This document shows positions 17,370 to 26,528 of a DNA stretch of 64,000 bases, in pieces. Position 1 is the first letter of the stretch, and each line of letters opens with the position of its first letter. The stretch is from Acidobacteriota bacterium (GTDB lineage Bacteria; Acidobacteriota; Holophagae; Acanthopleuribacterales; Acanthopleuribacteraceae): contig JASJCB010000002.1 of NCBI GenBank assembly GCA_030066195.1, positions 52,365 to 116,364 of the forward strand. The letters are read 5' to 3'. The notes beneath the pieces were generated by a model. The model made no database searches, had not been told where the DNA came from, and saw nothing but the letters and a program-made list of their open reading frames with translations. The position numbers were made by a program, and so were the translations under genes.

Positions 17370-20300
17370 TCACAGATCGGCTTGGAGTTGTTCGGTAGAT
17401 TTTGGAAAGGTCAGGTGGACGGCCAGCCCATTGTCACGGTTCTCCAGTTCAATACGACCGCCCATGCCGTTCATGGCATTGCCCACATAATGGAGACCCA
17501 GACCGCGCCGACCCGGCTTCGTGGAAAAACCGGAATTGAAGACGTGACTTTTGAGTTTGGGGTGAATGCCGCCGCCGTTGTCTTCCATCGTGAGCACAAC
17601 ACCACCATCGATTTCCCGGGTAGTGACGTCAATGTGAACTCGGGCCTCCGCGTTTTTGCCTTTGGCGGCTTCTACCGCGTTTTGGATCAAACAAGCCAGG
17701 ATTCTGTGAAAACGCCGTTCGACCAGAGAAACCGGGACCGGTGCGGCCGGCTGGAAGGTTACTCTGATATTCTCTTCTTGAAGGTAGGGTTTCTCACGTT
17801 CCCAATAGTCGGCCAGAAACGCATCCAGATCCACGCTACGCGGTTCGGGCGCAACCTCGGCATGAGGAAGTTGTTCCATCATGATATTTTGAAAATCCAT
17901 CGCGTGATGATCCAGGGTCCCGATTTCTTTATTCAGCCTTTCCAGTTGCCGCTGCCAGGCCGTTTGGACACGGGCCAGGATCGTCGGTAATTGTTTACCC
18001 TGCTCCGAATGGACCCAAGAGCCCAGGTCATCACCTTGCTCCGCCGCCAGTTGTTGCAAGCGTTCCAAAATGGCCAGGCCTCGGCTTTGCTCCGCTTCAA
18101 GGCGCAAGACTCGAACACTGGTGATGAAACTGTTGAGTCGGTTGCCCATTTGGTGGATCACCTCGGCGGCGATTTCGGCCATTCCGGCCAGGTGAGCTTC
18201 CTCAACCATATTCTTCTGAGCCAGAACCAGCTCCCTGGTGCGTTCTCTGACCAGGTCTTCCAACTTCTCATTCAGTCGGCGTTCATTCAGCAGTTTGGCG
18301 CGTTGAGCCCGAACAATCAGTGCAATCACCGAAAGGGCAACCAGGGCATAAAAACATTTTGCATACCAACGGAACCACGGAGGCGCCGGCATGACCAGGG
18401 AGAGGGTTGCCGGTTGCTCACTCCAAACGCCGTCCTTATTGCTACCCATCAATTCAAAGGTATAGCTGCCGGGATCCAGGTTGGTGTAGGTTGCGCGGCG
18501 GTTATCGGCCCCGGTTTCTACCCACCGGTCATCGAAACCCAATAAGCGGTATCGGTAACGATTACGATCCGAGGCGCCGTAATGCAGCGCGGAAAACTGC
18601 ACTTCAATCATGCGGTTGCGATAATCCAGCAGCACCTTGTCTGCCATGTACTCGGGCGGCATGAGTTTGTTGTCGAGAAGAAAACCGGTCAGGGCCGGTT
18701 GAGGCGCAAAACGGTCGGGTTGCAACGCCGTCGGGTCGAAAGCTACCAGGCCCCGGCTGCTGCCGAAGTAAAGCATGCTGTCTTTACCGGCAAAGCAAGC
18801 GCCGATATTGAAACTGTTTACCGGTAAACCATCGGTTAATTCAAGGTGGCGAAACGATTGAGTACGGGGATCGAAACGGGTGAGGCCCCGGTTGGTGCTC
18901 AACCAGACCATATCTTCGCTGTCGATAAGGATGCCGTTGATCAGTTGATGCTTCAACCCCTGGTCTTCCGTCCAGGAGGAAATGACTCCGCTTTGCAGGT
19001 CGAGGCAGTCCAATCCGGCAGGGGTGCCGATCCACAATCGGTGTTGCGAATCTTGTTGAAGGGCCAGAATCCCGTTATCGCTAAGGCCCGGAAGACCGTC
19101 CTTTCGCTTCTTATATTGTCTGAATACACCCGGTTTATCGCGCTCCATACGATGGAGGCCGCCGCCGAATGAACCGATCCAAAGGGGTTCCGCGGGGTCT
19201 TGAAGGCCGTGTACCGTCAAAACATCCACGTGGCTGATGGCGTCGGGTTGATCCGGTTTGGGCGGATAATTATTCGCGCTACTGTCAGCAGGGTCCACAA
19301 TCGTCAATCCATTGCCATAACTGGTAATGTAGACTTTGCCCGAGGCATCCGTAAACAGGCTTCGGACCCATGAAGTCCTGTTGTCGGGATATTTCATATC
19401 GACCTGTTCGAAACGACTTTCGGGCGCGTTAAAACGGCTTAAACCCGCACCGTTGGTTCCCACCCAAAGCGTCCCCTTGCGATCCATGGTCAATGCGGTT
19501 ACCACCTCGCCGGGTAGCGAGCCCTTTTGTTGCGGCCGGTGTTGAAAGACCTGTACCATGTTCCCTTCCAGCCGGTTCAAGCCGTCGTCCGTGCCGATCC
19601 ACAATACGCCGCTCTCGTCTTTCAGGATGCTGTTGACCATATTGTGGCTGAGGCTCCGCGGCCGGTCCTGAACGTGTTTCCAATGGCGGAATAAACGATC
19701 GGCCGGGGTGTTGAACGCCACGCCGTTCCCATAGGTGCCGACCCACAATACCCCTGTCCTGTCGGTGTAGAGGGAACGGATCTTATCGTCCGGCAGGGCG
19801 ACCGGGTCGGATGAGTTCCCGCGGTAGCGCTCGAAAGTATCGGTTTCGGGCAGATAGCGGTGCAGCCCGCCTCCATGGGTAGCCACCCACAAGCTTCCGG
19901 TGTGATCCTCTTCCAAAGCCAATACCCAGGTCCCCAGAACATTGGAGTCTTTATGCTCGAGTCGGTAATTTCGAAATCGCGTCGGATCCTCGGGTATTGT
20001 TTGAGAAAGTCCGTACCTGGTGCCGATCCACAGCTTGCCCCGGCGGTCTTGGAAAAGGGTGCAGATGGAATCGGACAGCAGGCTGTCCTCACGATCGGGA
20101 TCATTGCGAAACGTGGTGAATTGTCCGGGCGCGGCGAGCGGCATCACTGCCAAACCCCCGCCGAATGTACCGAGCCATAACCGGTTGTCGATGAGCACCA
20201 GAGACCAGATCTCATCGATGGGAAGACTGTTCGGGTCAGACTCGTTGTGTATGAATATTTGCGCCTGCCCGGTTTGGGGCGTGTAGCGCACCAACCCGGT

Positions 20301-20798
20301 TTCCTCCGTGGCCAACCAGAGTACCTGTTCCCCGGTCCTGGTCGGGTCTTCCACGATATCCCATACCGTGTGCGTGGAGAGATTGGCTGCCTGATTGACC
20401 GGTTTTTCATGAGCCTCGAAACGTTCCGTTACGTGGTCGTACCTGTTTAATCCGCCCCGGGTGCCGATCCAAAGGTTTCCTTTACTGTCTTCCGCGAGGG
20501 CATAGATGTAGTTATTGGAAATGCTGAAAGGATCGTCGGCACGCCGGCGATGCGCCTTGAACCGGTAGCCGTCGAAACGGTTGAGTCCGTCACGCGTGCC
20601 GAACCACATGAAACCGCGGCTGTCTTGTAATATGCAAAACACATGGCCCTCGGACAAGCCGTCATTGACGGTCTTCCTTTTGAAGCGCATTTCCCCGGCC
20701 GAACCCGTCCAGGACAAGGAGGAGATGAGCCATGCCAGGAGTAAACCTTTCTTGAATAAAAATTTAATGATCAACAGGTTCAGGGAAGTGTGAACCAT
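17370..20798 (-). CDS. Beta-propeller (Reg_prop/Y_Y_Y) sensor histidine kinase 3
   Basis: 1142-residue sensor kinase with a long hydrophobic signal/anchor (residues 5-33), about 14 Reg_prop blades (GFMWFGTRDGLNRFDGY, NLWIGTRGGLNRYD, VLWVGTYGNGVAFN and so on), a Y_Y_Y domain ending NLDPGSYTFELMGSNKDG, and a membrane helix (CFYALVALSVIALIV). A coiled linker leads to a DHp with EVIHQMGNRLNSF (His882) and an HATPase with N-box IQNAVEAA, G1 EDNGGGI and G2 GRRGLGLHYVG. No receiver domain. The C-terminus converges on the peptide genes. It shares the atypical H-[NQ]-x-G-N-x-x-N-S box with propeller kinases 1 and 2, so all three likely arose by duplication. Its signal and its response regulator are unknown. 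Confidence 0.92.
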   Translation of the reverse strand: MVHTSLNLLIIKFLFKKGLLLAWLISSLSWTGSAGEMRFKRKTVNDGLSEGHVFCILQDSRGFMWFGTRDGLNRFDGYRFKAHRRRADDPFSISNNYIYALAEDSKGNLWIGTRGGLNRYDHVTERFEAHEKPVNQAANLSTHTVWDIVEDPTRTGEQVLWLATEETGLVRYTPQTGQAQIFIHNESDPNSLPIDEIWSLVLIDNRLWLGTFGGGLAVMPLAAPGQFTTFRNDPDREDSLLSDSICTLFQDRRGKLWIGTRYGLSQTIPEDPTRFRNYRLEHKDSNVLGTWVLALEEDHTGSLWVATHGGGLHRYLPETDTFERYRGNSSDPVALPDDKIRSLYTDRTGVLWVGTYGNGVAFNTPADRLFRHWKHVQDRPRSLSHNMVNSILKDESGVLWIGTDDGLNRLEGNMVQVFQHRPQQKGSLPGEVVTALTMDRKGTLWVGTNGAGLSRFNAPESRFEQVDMKYPDNRTSWVRSLFTDASGKVYITSYGNGLTIVDPADSSANNYPPKPDQPDAISHVDVLTVHGLQDPAEPLWIGSFGGGLHRMERDKPGVFRQYKKRKDGLPGLSDNGILALQQDSQHRLWIGTPAGLDCLDLQSGVISSWTEDQGLKHQLINGILIDSEDMVWLSTNRGLTRFDPRTQSFRHLELTDGLPVNSFNIGACFAGKDSMLYFGSSRGLVAFDPTALQPDRFAPQPALTGFLLDNKLMPPEYMADKVLLDYRNRMIEVQFSALHYGASDRNRYRYRLLGFDDRWVETGADNRRATYTNLDPGSYTFELMGSNKDGVWSEQPATLSLVMPAPPWFRWYAKCFYALVALSVIALIVRAQRAKLLNERRLNEKLEDLVRERTRELVLAQKNMVEEAHLAGMAEIAAEVIHQMGNRLNSFITSVRVLRLEAEQSRGLAILERLQQLAAEQGDDLGSWVHSEQGKQLPTILARVQTAWQRQLERLNKEIGTLDHHAMDFQNIMMEQLPHAEVAPEPRSVDLDAFLADYWEREKPYLQEENIRVTFQPAAPVPVSLVERRFHRILACLIQNAVEAAKGKNAEARVHIDVTTREIDGGVVLTMEDNGGGIHPKLKSHVFNSGFSTKPGRRGLGLHYVGNAMNGMGGRIELENRDNGLAVHLTFPKSTEQLQADL

Positions 20799-21015
20799 GA
20801 GCTACCCCAAGAATCGGCAATAGTGTCCTTGCCTTTGTTACGGGACAGTTTGTATTATCGGTAATTTGCTTGGAAAAAAAAAGACCGGGTAGTTATTCCC
20901 GAGATGATAATTCGGTTATCCACGGCTCCCACAAAATATGAACGAAGAAGAAAAGTGATGCCGGAGCTGACACAATCGCCTGGAGGAAAGGATGATTCGG
21001 GTGACGCCTTATCAC

Positions 21016-21037
21016 GGGGCCTCGTCGCAGAGGCCCC
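21016..21037. terminator. Perfect 8-bp hairpin after the acylase gene
   Basis: GGGGCCTC and GAGGCCCC flank a 6-nt loop, just past the stop codon of the minus-strand acylase gene. No clear T-tract follows on the minus strand, so termination is plausible but not certain. Confidence 0.5.
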
Positions 21038-21040
21038 TGT

Positions 21041-23197
21041 CTAAGTGACGGGCGTGCGTTCGCCCCTGGGTTCCGGGGAGAGGGTCTTGTAATGGCCCTC
21101 CAACCAGTTTTTCAAATCGGAACAGTACCAACGCGAGAAACGCCGGTCGCTGGGGCCGCCCGCGATATTGGTGTACAGTTCGGGATGGGCCAGGTCGGTT
21201 ACCAAACGCAGAGAAGCAAAGAAGGTGGTCACGCGACCCGCGCTTCGGTAGATCTGCCCCTGGTGAACCGTGGCCCGACTGCCGATACCGGTGACCGGTC
21301 CCCGGTCGAAGCCCAGGAAGCGCGGCAGCTTTCCGCCGAACAGCATATGGCTCAGCATGAAGCGGTTCTGTTCACCCCAGGTTTCGGGAACCACATTCAG
21401 CGCGGTCTCGGCAGCCTTGCGGAACACCTCATCGCGGGTTTTATCGCCGAACCAGGGCGAAGTCTCGGCAAGCAGAACGCGGTCGAAATTGACGTAAAAG
21501 CCCACAAAGATCCCGGTCTCTTGACTCAGGTATCGCTCCACATCGCCGCCGAAACCGTGGGCGCCGAACACGTCGCCATACAGCTGCCGGTAAAAGCGTT
21601 CGAACAGCCAGGCCCCTTGTGAATCGGCGCCGTAACACAGGTCCCATTCACCCAAAATCTTGCCGGCGGTGTTGTCGGGCAGCAGCGGGCCGAGTACTTC
21701 CATGAACCTTTCCGCCTGAAGCGAATAGACATCGTAGTGAAACCGGAACATATCGTCCAGATTCAAAGCTCGGTCGACGGTCAACAGGTCCTTGACGCGG
21801 CGGGCGCGATAATCGGCCATGGGCATGTTGATGGGATCGACCTTGCCGTATCGGTTCAGGTCGTTATTGGCGGTTACGAAAAATCCTTCCTCCGGGTTGA
21901 ACACACGCGGCAGTTCCTCGAACGGTACATAACCGTGCCAGTCGTTGGCCGGCTCCCATCCGGGCAAGGGCACCAAACCGTTGGCGCCCTTTCGACGGCG
22001 CGGCATGAGACCGCTCATCTGGTAGGCGATATCGCCCTCGCGATCGGCAATCACCCAATTCCAGGAGGTTTCGATACTACCCAGCAGTTGCACGGCCTGT
22101 TCGGCGGTGTGCGCTTCCAGCATGCCCAGGATGCATTCCATCGACCGGGCCCCGGCCTGGGCGCCGGACCAGCGGGTGGTCAGATAATAACCGGCCTCGT
22201 TGGGATCGCCGTCCAAGGTACCGTGCTCGTTTTCGTAGAAGGTGACCTTGTGGTTCGGATTGCGTTTGCGCACGATGGTTTCGGTTCTGGTGTCGAAGTC
22301 GTTCCAGACTTCCCCGCGACGATACATACCGTCCCGGCAATCCTCGACCCAGGAATCGACCGCGTCCATAAAGGTGTAGGTGGCGCCCCAAGCCAGGTGA
22401 TCGGTGCGTCCCACCAGAATGCCGGGCAGGCCGGGCATGGTGCCGCCCATGGCAAAGTGCTCTCCGTGTTCCAAAACCAACTCGCACCAAACCGCGGGTA
22501 AGCGGTTGACCTCCAGATGCGGATCATTGGCCAGAATGGGTTTGCCCGACGCGGTGCGACTACCGGAAACCACCCAGTTGTTGGAAGCCAGGAGTCGGGG
22601 CGCGGCCGTTTCCCACAATACTTCCGGCGGTACGATCCGCTCTTGAAGTTTGACCTTTTTCAACAACTCCATATCCAAATCGCCGAGAAGGTCCGGAAAC
22701 AGGGCCTCCAGTTTCTCGCGATCCACACCGGCCTGAACCATTTCCACCAGCAGTCGTTCGATTTGCGCCTGGGATTGAGACAGGGTGAGATAACCCAACA
22801 TGCGCGCCAATAAGATGGTGTCGGCGGCTTCCCAGGGCTCGGCCTTGTAGCCCAACAGGCGCAGTTCCCAGGGGGCCTTGCGGGAAAGGGCGGCGTTGAT
22901 ACCGTCGCAATAATGGGCCAGGTAGGATTTATAGTGATTGGACAGCTTGTTGACCTGGGCGTCGGCCTTGCGGTTCCAGTTCATGCGCCGAAAGAAGAGA
23001 TCGATGCCCAGGGAGGTTTCGCTGTCGTCCAGCAACTCGCACACGCGGCCCTGGCCGAGGATACGCATCATCAGGATTTGCAAACCGCGATCGCGGGCGT
23101 GCACATACCCCTGGCCCCAAAAGAGGTCGGCCACGGTTTCGGCCTTGACATGAGGCACACCGTTCTCGTCTCGATATATACTGACGTGTTCTTTCAT
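21041..23197 (-). CDS. Penicillin acylase family N-terminal-nucleophile hydrolase
   Basis: 718-residue protein of the penicillin amidase family, which cleaves amide bonds of penicillins, N-acyl-homoserine lactones or related amides after self-processing. The N-terminal alpha-chain region begins ISIYRDENGVPHVKA-like and contains ADLFWGQGYVHARDR. The likely autocatalytic serine is Ser205 in LASNNWVVSG. The downstream NDPHLEVNRLP and GLPGILVGRTDHLAWGAT are classic beta-chain motifs. No signal peptide is visible at the annotated ATG, whereas many relatives are periplasmic, so it may act in the cytoplasm. Stands as a single gene with its own terminator-like hairpin. Confidence 0.9.
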   Translation of the reverse strand: MKEHVSIYRDENGVPHVKAETVADLFWGQGYVHARDRGLQILMMRILGQGRVCELLDDSETSLGIDLFFRRMNWNRKADAQVNKLSNHYKSYLAHYCDGINAALSRKAPWELRLLGYKAEPWEAADTILLARMLGYLTLSQSQAQIERLLVEMVQAGVDREKLEALFPDLLGDLDMELLKKVKLQERIVPPEVLWETAAPRLLASNNWVVSGSRTASGKPILANDPHLEVNRLPAVWCELVLEHGEHFAMGGTMPGLPGILVGRTDHLAWGATYTFMDAVDSWVEDCRDGMYRRGEVWNDFDTRTETIVRKRNPNHKVTFYENEHGTLDGDPNEAGYYLTTRWSGAQAGARSMECILGMLEAHTAEQAVQLLGSIETSWNWVIADREGDIAYQMSGLMPRRRKGANGLVPLPGWEPANDWHGYVPFEELPRVFNPEEGFFVTANNDLNRYGKVDPINMPMADYRARRVKDLLTVDRALNLDDMFRFHYDVYSLQAERFMEVLGPLLPDNTAGKILGEWDLCYGADSQGAWLFERFYRQLYGDVFGAHGFGGDVERYLSQETGIFVGFYVNFDRVLLAETSPWFGDKTRDEVFRKAAETALNVVPETWGEQNRFMLSHMLFGGKLPRFLGFDRGPVTGIGSRATVHQGQIYRSAGRVTTFFASLRLVTDLAHPELYTNIAGGPSDRRFSRWYCSDLKNWLEGHYKTLSPEPRGERTPVT

Positions 23198-23462
23198 GTA
23201 TTAATGCTCCCATATGGGTTTACCCGTATATAGAATCCTACCACGGAACAAAATGTCGGATGGTAGGGGAATTTCGTAGTGAGGTACAGGTCGGCATCAC
23301 TCGGCGCGGCACCCGGGACGAATAAGGGCCCTCGGTCCGGTTGAGAGCTTTCCGGCATACCAGCTTCCTCCGTAATTTCTGTCAACAATGTTAGTTTTCG
23401 GTCAAGTTCAAGATAGAAACGATCCGGCTTTGGTTGCAGTTTCCGTCAATCAGGCGTAATAT

Positions 23463-25934
23463 TTGAGCATATCCGGTTTTGAGAAGCACCTCCTACCTCA
23501 GGAGGTTTTTATCGAAACCAACCCCCCGATTGTCGATTATGTTGTTCATGACGGGCCGTCTCGACGGTTCCTACACCTGGTAAGAGAAAAGTACATGACA
23601 CTCACGTTGAGTCGCCAAAACCTCAAGCGCTGGATCGCCGATGCTATCGCGACCTTCCATACGCAAGACCTGTTGGGTGTCCCCAAGCCTTGGTTGGAAA
23701 TCTACGAGTCGCTGGCTGTCTATATCAGTGAAAAGCTGGAAGTAGACGAGAAGCTTTTGTGGATGATCGAGGCCACCGACGACGCCTTGCCCGACACCAT
23801 CTACCTGTTGCAACGGCTGAAGAACGCCCTGGTCGCCGAACTGGTCAAGGAAGACGCCGGCGACGAAATCACCGCCGTGCTTTCCTGGTTCGACCGGGCG
23901 ATCGTGGTGCTTGCCGAGAAGTACTCGGGCAAGGCCAGTCGGGAACGCACGCTTTCCAAGCCCTTCGAGACCATCTTCTGGAACGCCCGCGACGGCATGT
24001 ACATCTCCACCATCGAGGGCCGCTTCGTTCACGGAAACGAGGCCCTGGTCCAAATGTTGGATTTCGATTCGTTGGAAGAATTGCTGGCCATGGACATCAG
24101 CAACGAGCTGTATGTCAATGAAAACGAGCGCCGGATCATGTTGGACCACCTGAAGCAGGACGGCTTCTTCGATCATCACGAGTTCGACTTTCGCACCAAT
24201 CGCGGCGTCGTGCGCACCGCCATGGAGTCCTGCTATATGGTCGACATACCGGGTGGCAAGCGCTATATCGTGGGCATCATGGTCGACATCACCGAGGAGA
24301 AGGAAAGCCTTCGCAAAACCGAGGAATATGTCCGCACCATCGAAAAAAGCGGCATGGACACCCTGCTGGAATTGCGGCGCAAGACGCGAGGCATGGAAGC
24401 CCTGATGACCCTCAACGATCACCCGGTTTTGCTGGTCGATGTCCAGGACTTTCACATTATTCAGGTCAATCAGGCCTTCAAAAAACGCTTCAAGACCTCA
24501 CGCACCAAAAAAGCGGAACATATGAACTTCCGCGACCTCTTCTCGCCGGACGAGTGGATGAAGGTGTTCAGCCAGGCCTCGAATATCGTGCAACGCCACC
24601 ACTTCCATATCCGCAACCTCAAGATGATGGAGCCGGACCACGACGAGTTCTACACCGACCTGACCATCCTGGTCCATCAGGAAGACAAGGGCGTCACTCT
24701 TTTTGTCCAGATCGAGGAACGCACCGCCCTGCGCTCCCTGGAAACCCAATTGCAACAGAGCCGCCACAACCTGGAAGGCGTCTTCGAGGGCTTGCCGGTG
24801 GGCGTGATCGGTTTCCGCAACGACGGTTCCGTGGTGATGATCAACCGCTTCTTCCATGATTTCATCGGTTACGGCTCCAGGCAGTTGAAGAATCTCTCGT
24901 TCATCAACCGTCTGTTCGCCCGCGATGAGCAGCGGCTGAAATTCCACAAATACGTCCGCCAGTTCTTGCGGGGACGCCATGTGCAGAACCAGCCGGTGGA
25001 ATTGAAGGCCCGTTCGGGCGAGATTCTGAACTTCCGCCTCGACACCATTTCCTATCAATTCGAAGGAGACGACAAACCCGGATTCCTGGCCCTTTTGACC
25101 AATGTCACCGATCAGGTGGTCTTGGAAAAGCTGCTGAAGAAAAACGAGCAAAACCCGGGTTCGCTGGACAAGGCCTATACCGACATGGAGCGGCGCTACC
25201 TGGACCTGGAGTCCCGTATGACCGCCTTGCTCCGCAAAAACCGCTTCCTGGGCGAGTTCGCCAAGAACCTTACCGGCAAGTTCAAGGTGCCCATCCACCT
25301 GGTCCTGGGTTACGCCAGCTTGTTGAAGTTGGATCTTGTCGGCCCCGCCAATGACGGTCGCCAGGAAGATATTTCCATCATCGAAGACCACATCCGCTTC
25401 CTGTTGAACATGTTGGAAAAAGCCGCGGAATACGCGGAACTGGAAGCGAACGAGATCCAGGCGTCGCCCGCGGAACAAAACGTTCGCACCATGATCGATC
25501 AACTGTTCGAGCGCCTGAAACCCAAGGTGCTGCCTACCGAGGTCACCTTCTCGGCCGAACGTCTGATCTTGAGCCTGGACCTGAAAATAAACTGCGACCT
25601 CCAACTGCTGGAAGCCATTTTGCGACACATCATCGACAATGCTTCAGCCTACACGCGCAAGGGCGCCATTTCCATGACCGCCTACGAGGAACAGCGGCGG
25701 CTTTGGATCGAGGTGGAAGACAGCGGCATCGGCATCGGTCCCACCGACCTGCCCCAGGTCTTCGAACCCTTCTTCCAGGTTGTCCGCGAGGGCGACGTGG
25801 AACAACGCCTGGGACTGGGCCTGGCTATTGCCCGCAAATACGCGGATCTGGCCGGCTACAGCCTGGAAATCCACAGTAAGTTGGGCAGTGGCACCAAGGT
25901 CCTGCTGGGCGTGGGCCGCGTGAAAACCGATTGA
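23463..25934 (+). CDS. PAS-domain sensor kinase with degenerate phosphoacceptor site
   Basis: 823-residue cytoplasmic sensor with no membrane helix. An N-terminal helical region (1-160) precedes PAS domains near 165-280 (ending VDITEEKES), 310-440 and 450-570, then a coiled coil, a DHp-like helix and an HATPase. The ATPase is intact: N-box LRHIIDNASAY, G1 DSGIGIG, F-box VFEPFFQ, G2 GLGLAIARKYADLAG. In the DHp the expected SHELRTPL reads TGKFKVPI, so the phosphoacceptor His is Gly605. It cannot autophosphorylate at the usual site. The start is uncertain: TTG at 23463 keeps the longest frame; ATG at 23595 is an alternative with a weak ribosome site. Confidence 0.85.
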   Translation: MSISGFEKHLLPQEVFIETNPPIVDYVVHDGPSRRFLHLVREKYMTLTLSRQNLKRWIADAIATFHTQDLLGVPKPWLEIYESLAVYISEKLEVDEKLLWMIEATDDALPDTIYLLQRLKNALVAELVKEDAGDEITAVLSWFDRAIVVLAEKYSGKASRERTLSKPFETIFWNARDGMYISTIEGRFVHGNEALVQMLDFDSLEELLAMDISNELYVNENERRIMLDHLKQDGFFDHHEFDFRTNRGVVRTAMESCYMVDIPGGKRYIVGIMVDITEEKESLRKTEEYVRTIEKSGMDTLLELRRKTRGMEALMTLNDHPVLLVDVQDFHIIQVNQAFKKRFKTSRTKKAEHMNFRDLFSPDEWMKVFSQASNIVQRHHFHIRNLKMMEPDHDEFYTDLTILVHQEDKGVTLFVQIEERTALRSLETQLQQSRHNLEGVFEGLPVGVIGFRNDGSVVMINRFFHDFIGYGSRQLKNLSFINRLFARDEQRLKFHKYVRQFLRGRHVQNQPVELKARSGEILNFRLDTISYQFEGDDKPGFLALLTNVTDQVVLEKLLKKNEQNPGSLDKAYTDMERRYLDLESRMTALLRKNRFLGEFAKNLTGKFKVPIHLVLGYASLLKLDLVGPANDGRQEDISIIEDHIRFLLNMLEKAAEYAELEANEIQASPAEQNVRTMIDQLFERLKPKVLPTEVTFSAERLILSLDLKINCDLQLLEAILRHIIDNASAYTRKGAISMTAYEEQRRLWIEVEDSGIGIGPTDLPQVFEPFFQVVREGDVEQRLGLGLAIARKYADLAGYSLEIHSKLGSGTKVLLGVGRVKTD

Positions 25935-26516
25935 TCAAGTCTTCTTGCGCAATGACCTCGACTTGATCACCACTTTCTGGTCCTGGATGGTGATCTCGTA
26001 GCGGACTTTTTCGACCTTTTTGGCCTGCTTGATCTTTTGGGTCTGGTTGTTGATGAAGCTTTGGAATTTGGCGAAGTTGATCATTTTGCGCCCGCCCATC
26101 AACAGGTTCAGACGCATGTATTCGTCGTACAGTTCCACCACCTGTTCCCGTTGCGAGGCCGCGTTGGATATGACCACCGTCTTGTTGGGCGGCGCCTTTT
26201 CCTGTTGCGGTTGCGGCTTCTCTTCCGGCGGTTTGGGCTTGGGCTTCTTCAGGCCGCGCCCGGTGTACTTGCGTTCCAGTTGGCGCTCCCAAAGCTGTAA
26301 ATGGCTTTGGACCTTGCTGACCAGGTTATTGGTGCGAAACTGTTCCTCGGTGCGCAAGTTACTGATGTTGCGTAGCCGCTTGATCTTCTTCTTGACCTCT
26401 TCCTTGAGTTCGTAGGGTTCTATCTTGACCACGTCATTGAGGAACAACGTGTAATCTTTTTTCAATTCCTGGAAGTCGCGTTCTACCTCCAGGATGAGCT
26501 GCATTGCCACCGACAT
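25935..26516 (-). CDS. MXAN_5187 C-terminal-like domain protein
   Basis: 193-residue protein. The N-terminal half is strongly helical and charged (coiled coil, 1-95), followed by a Lys/Pro linker (KKPKPKPPEEKPQPQ) and a C-terminal domain (about 125-190) beginning VVELYDEYMRLNLLMGG and ending YEITIQDQKVVIKSRS. This resembles the MXAN_5187 C-terminal domain known from myxobacteria and acidobacteria (recognised from memory). It starts 12 nt after the stop of the zinc-ribbon gene, so the two are probably one transcript and may act together. Function unknown. Confidence 0.65.
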   Translation of the reverse strand: MSVAMQLILEVERDFQELKKDYTLFLNDVVKIEPYELKEEVKKKIKRLRNISNLRTEEQFRTNNLVSKVQSHLQLWERQLERKYTGRGLKKPKPKPPEEKPQPQQEKAPPNKTVVISNAASQREQVVELYDEYMRLNLLMGGRKMINFAKFQSFINNQTQKIKQAKKVEKVRYEITIQDQKVVIKSRSLRKKT

Positions 26517-26528
26517 GGTGCGCCCCCG

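Noticed and set aside
20991..21047. 18-codon frame after GGAGGAAAGG
   Set aside because: It runs through the hairpin behind the acylase gene, has no leader similarity to the peptide family and is likely chance.
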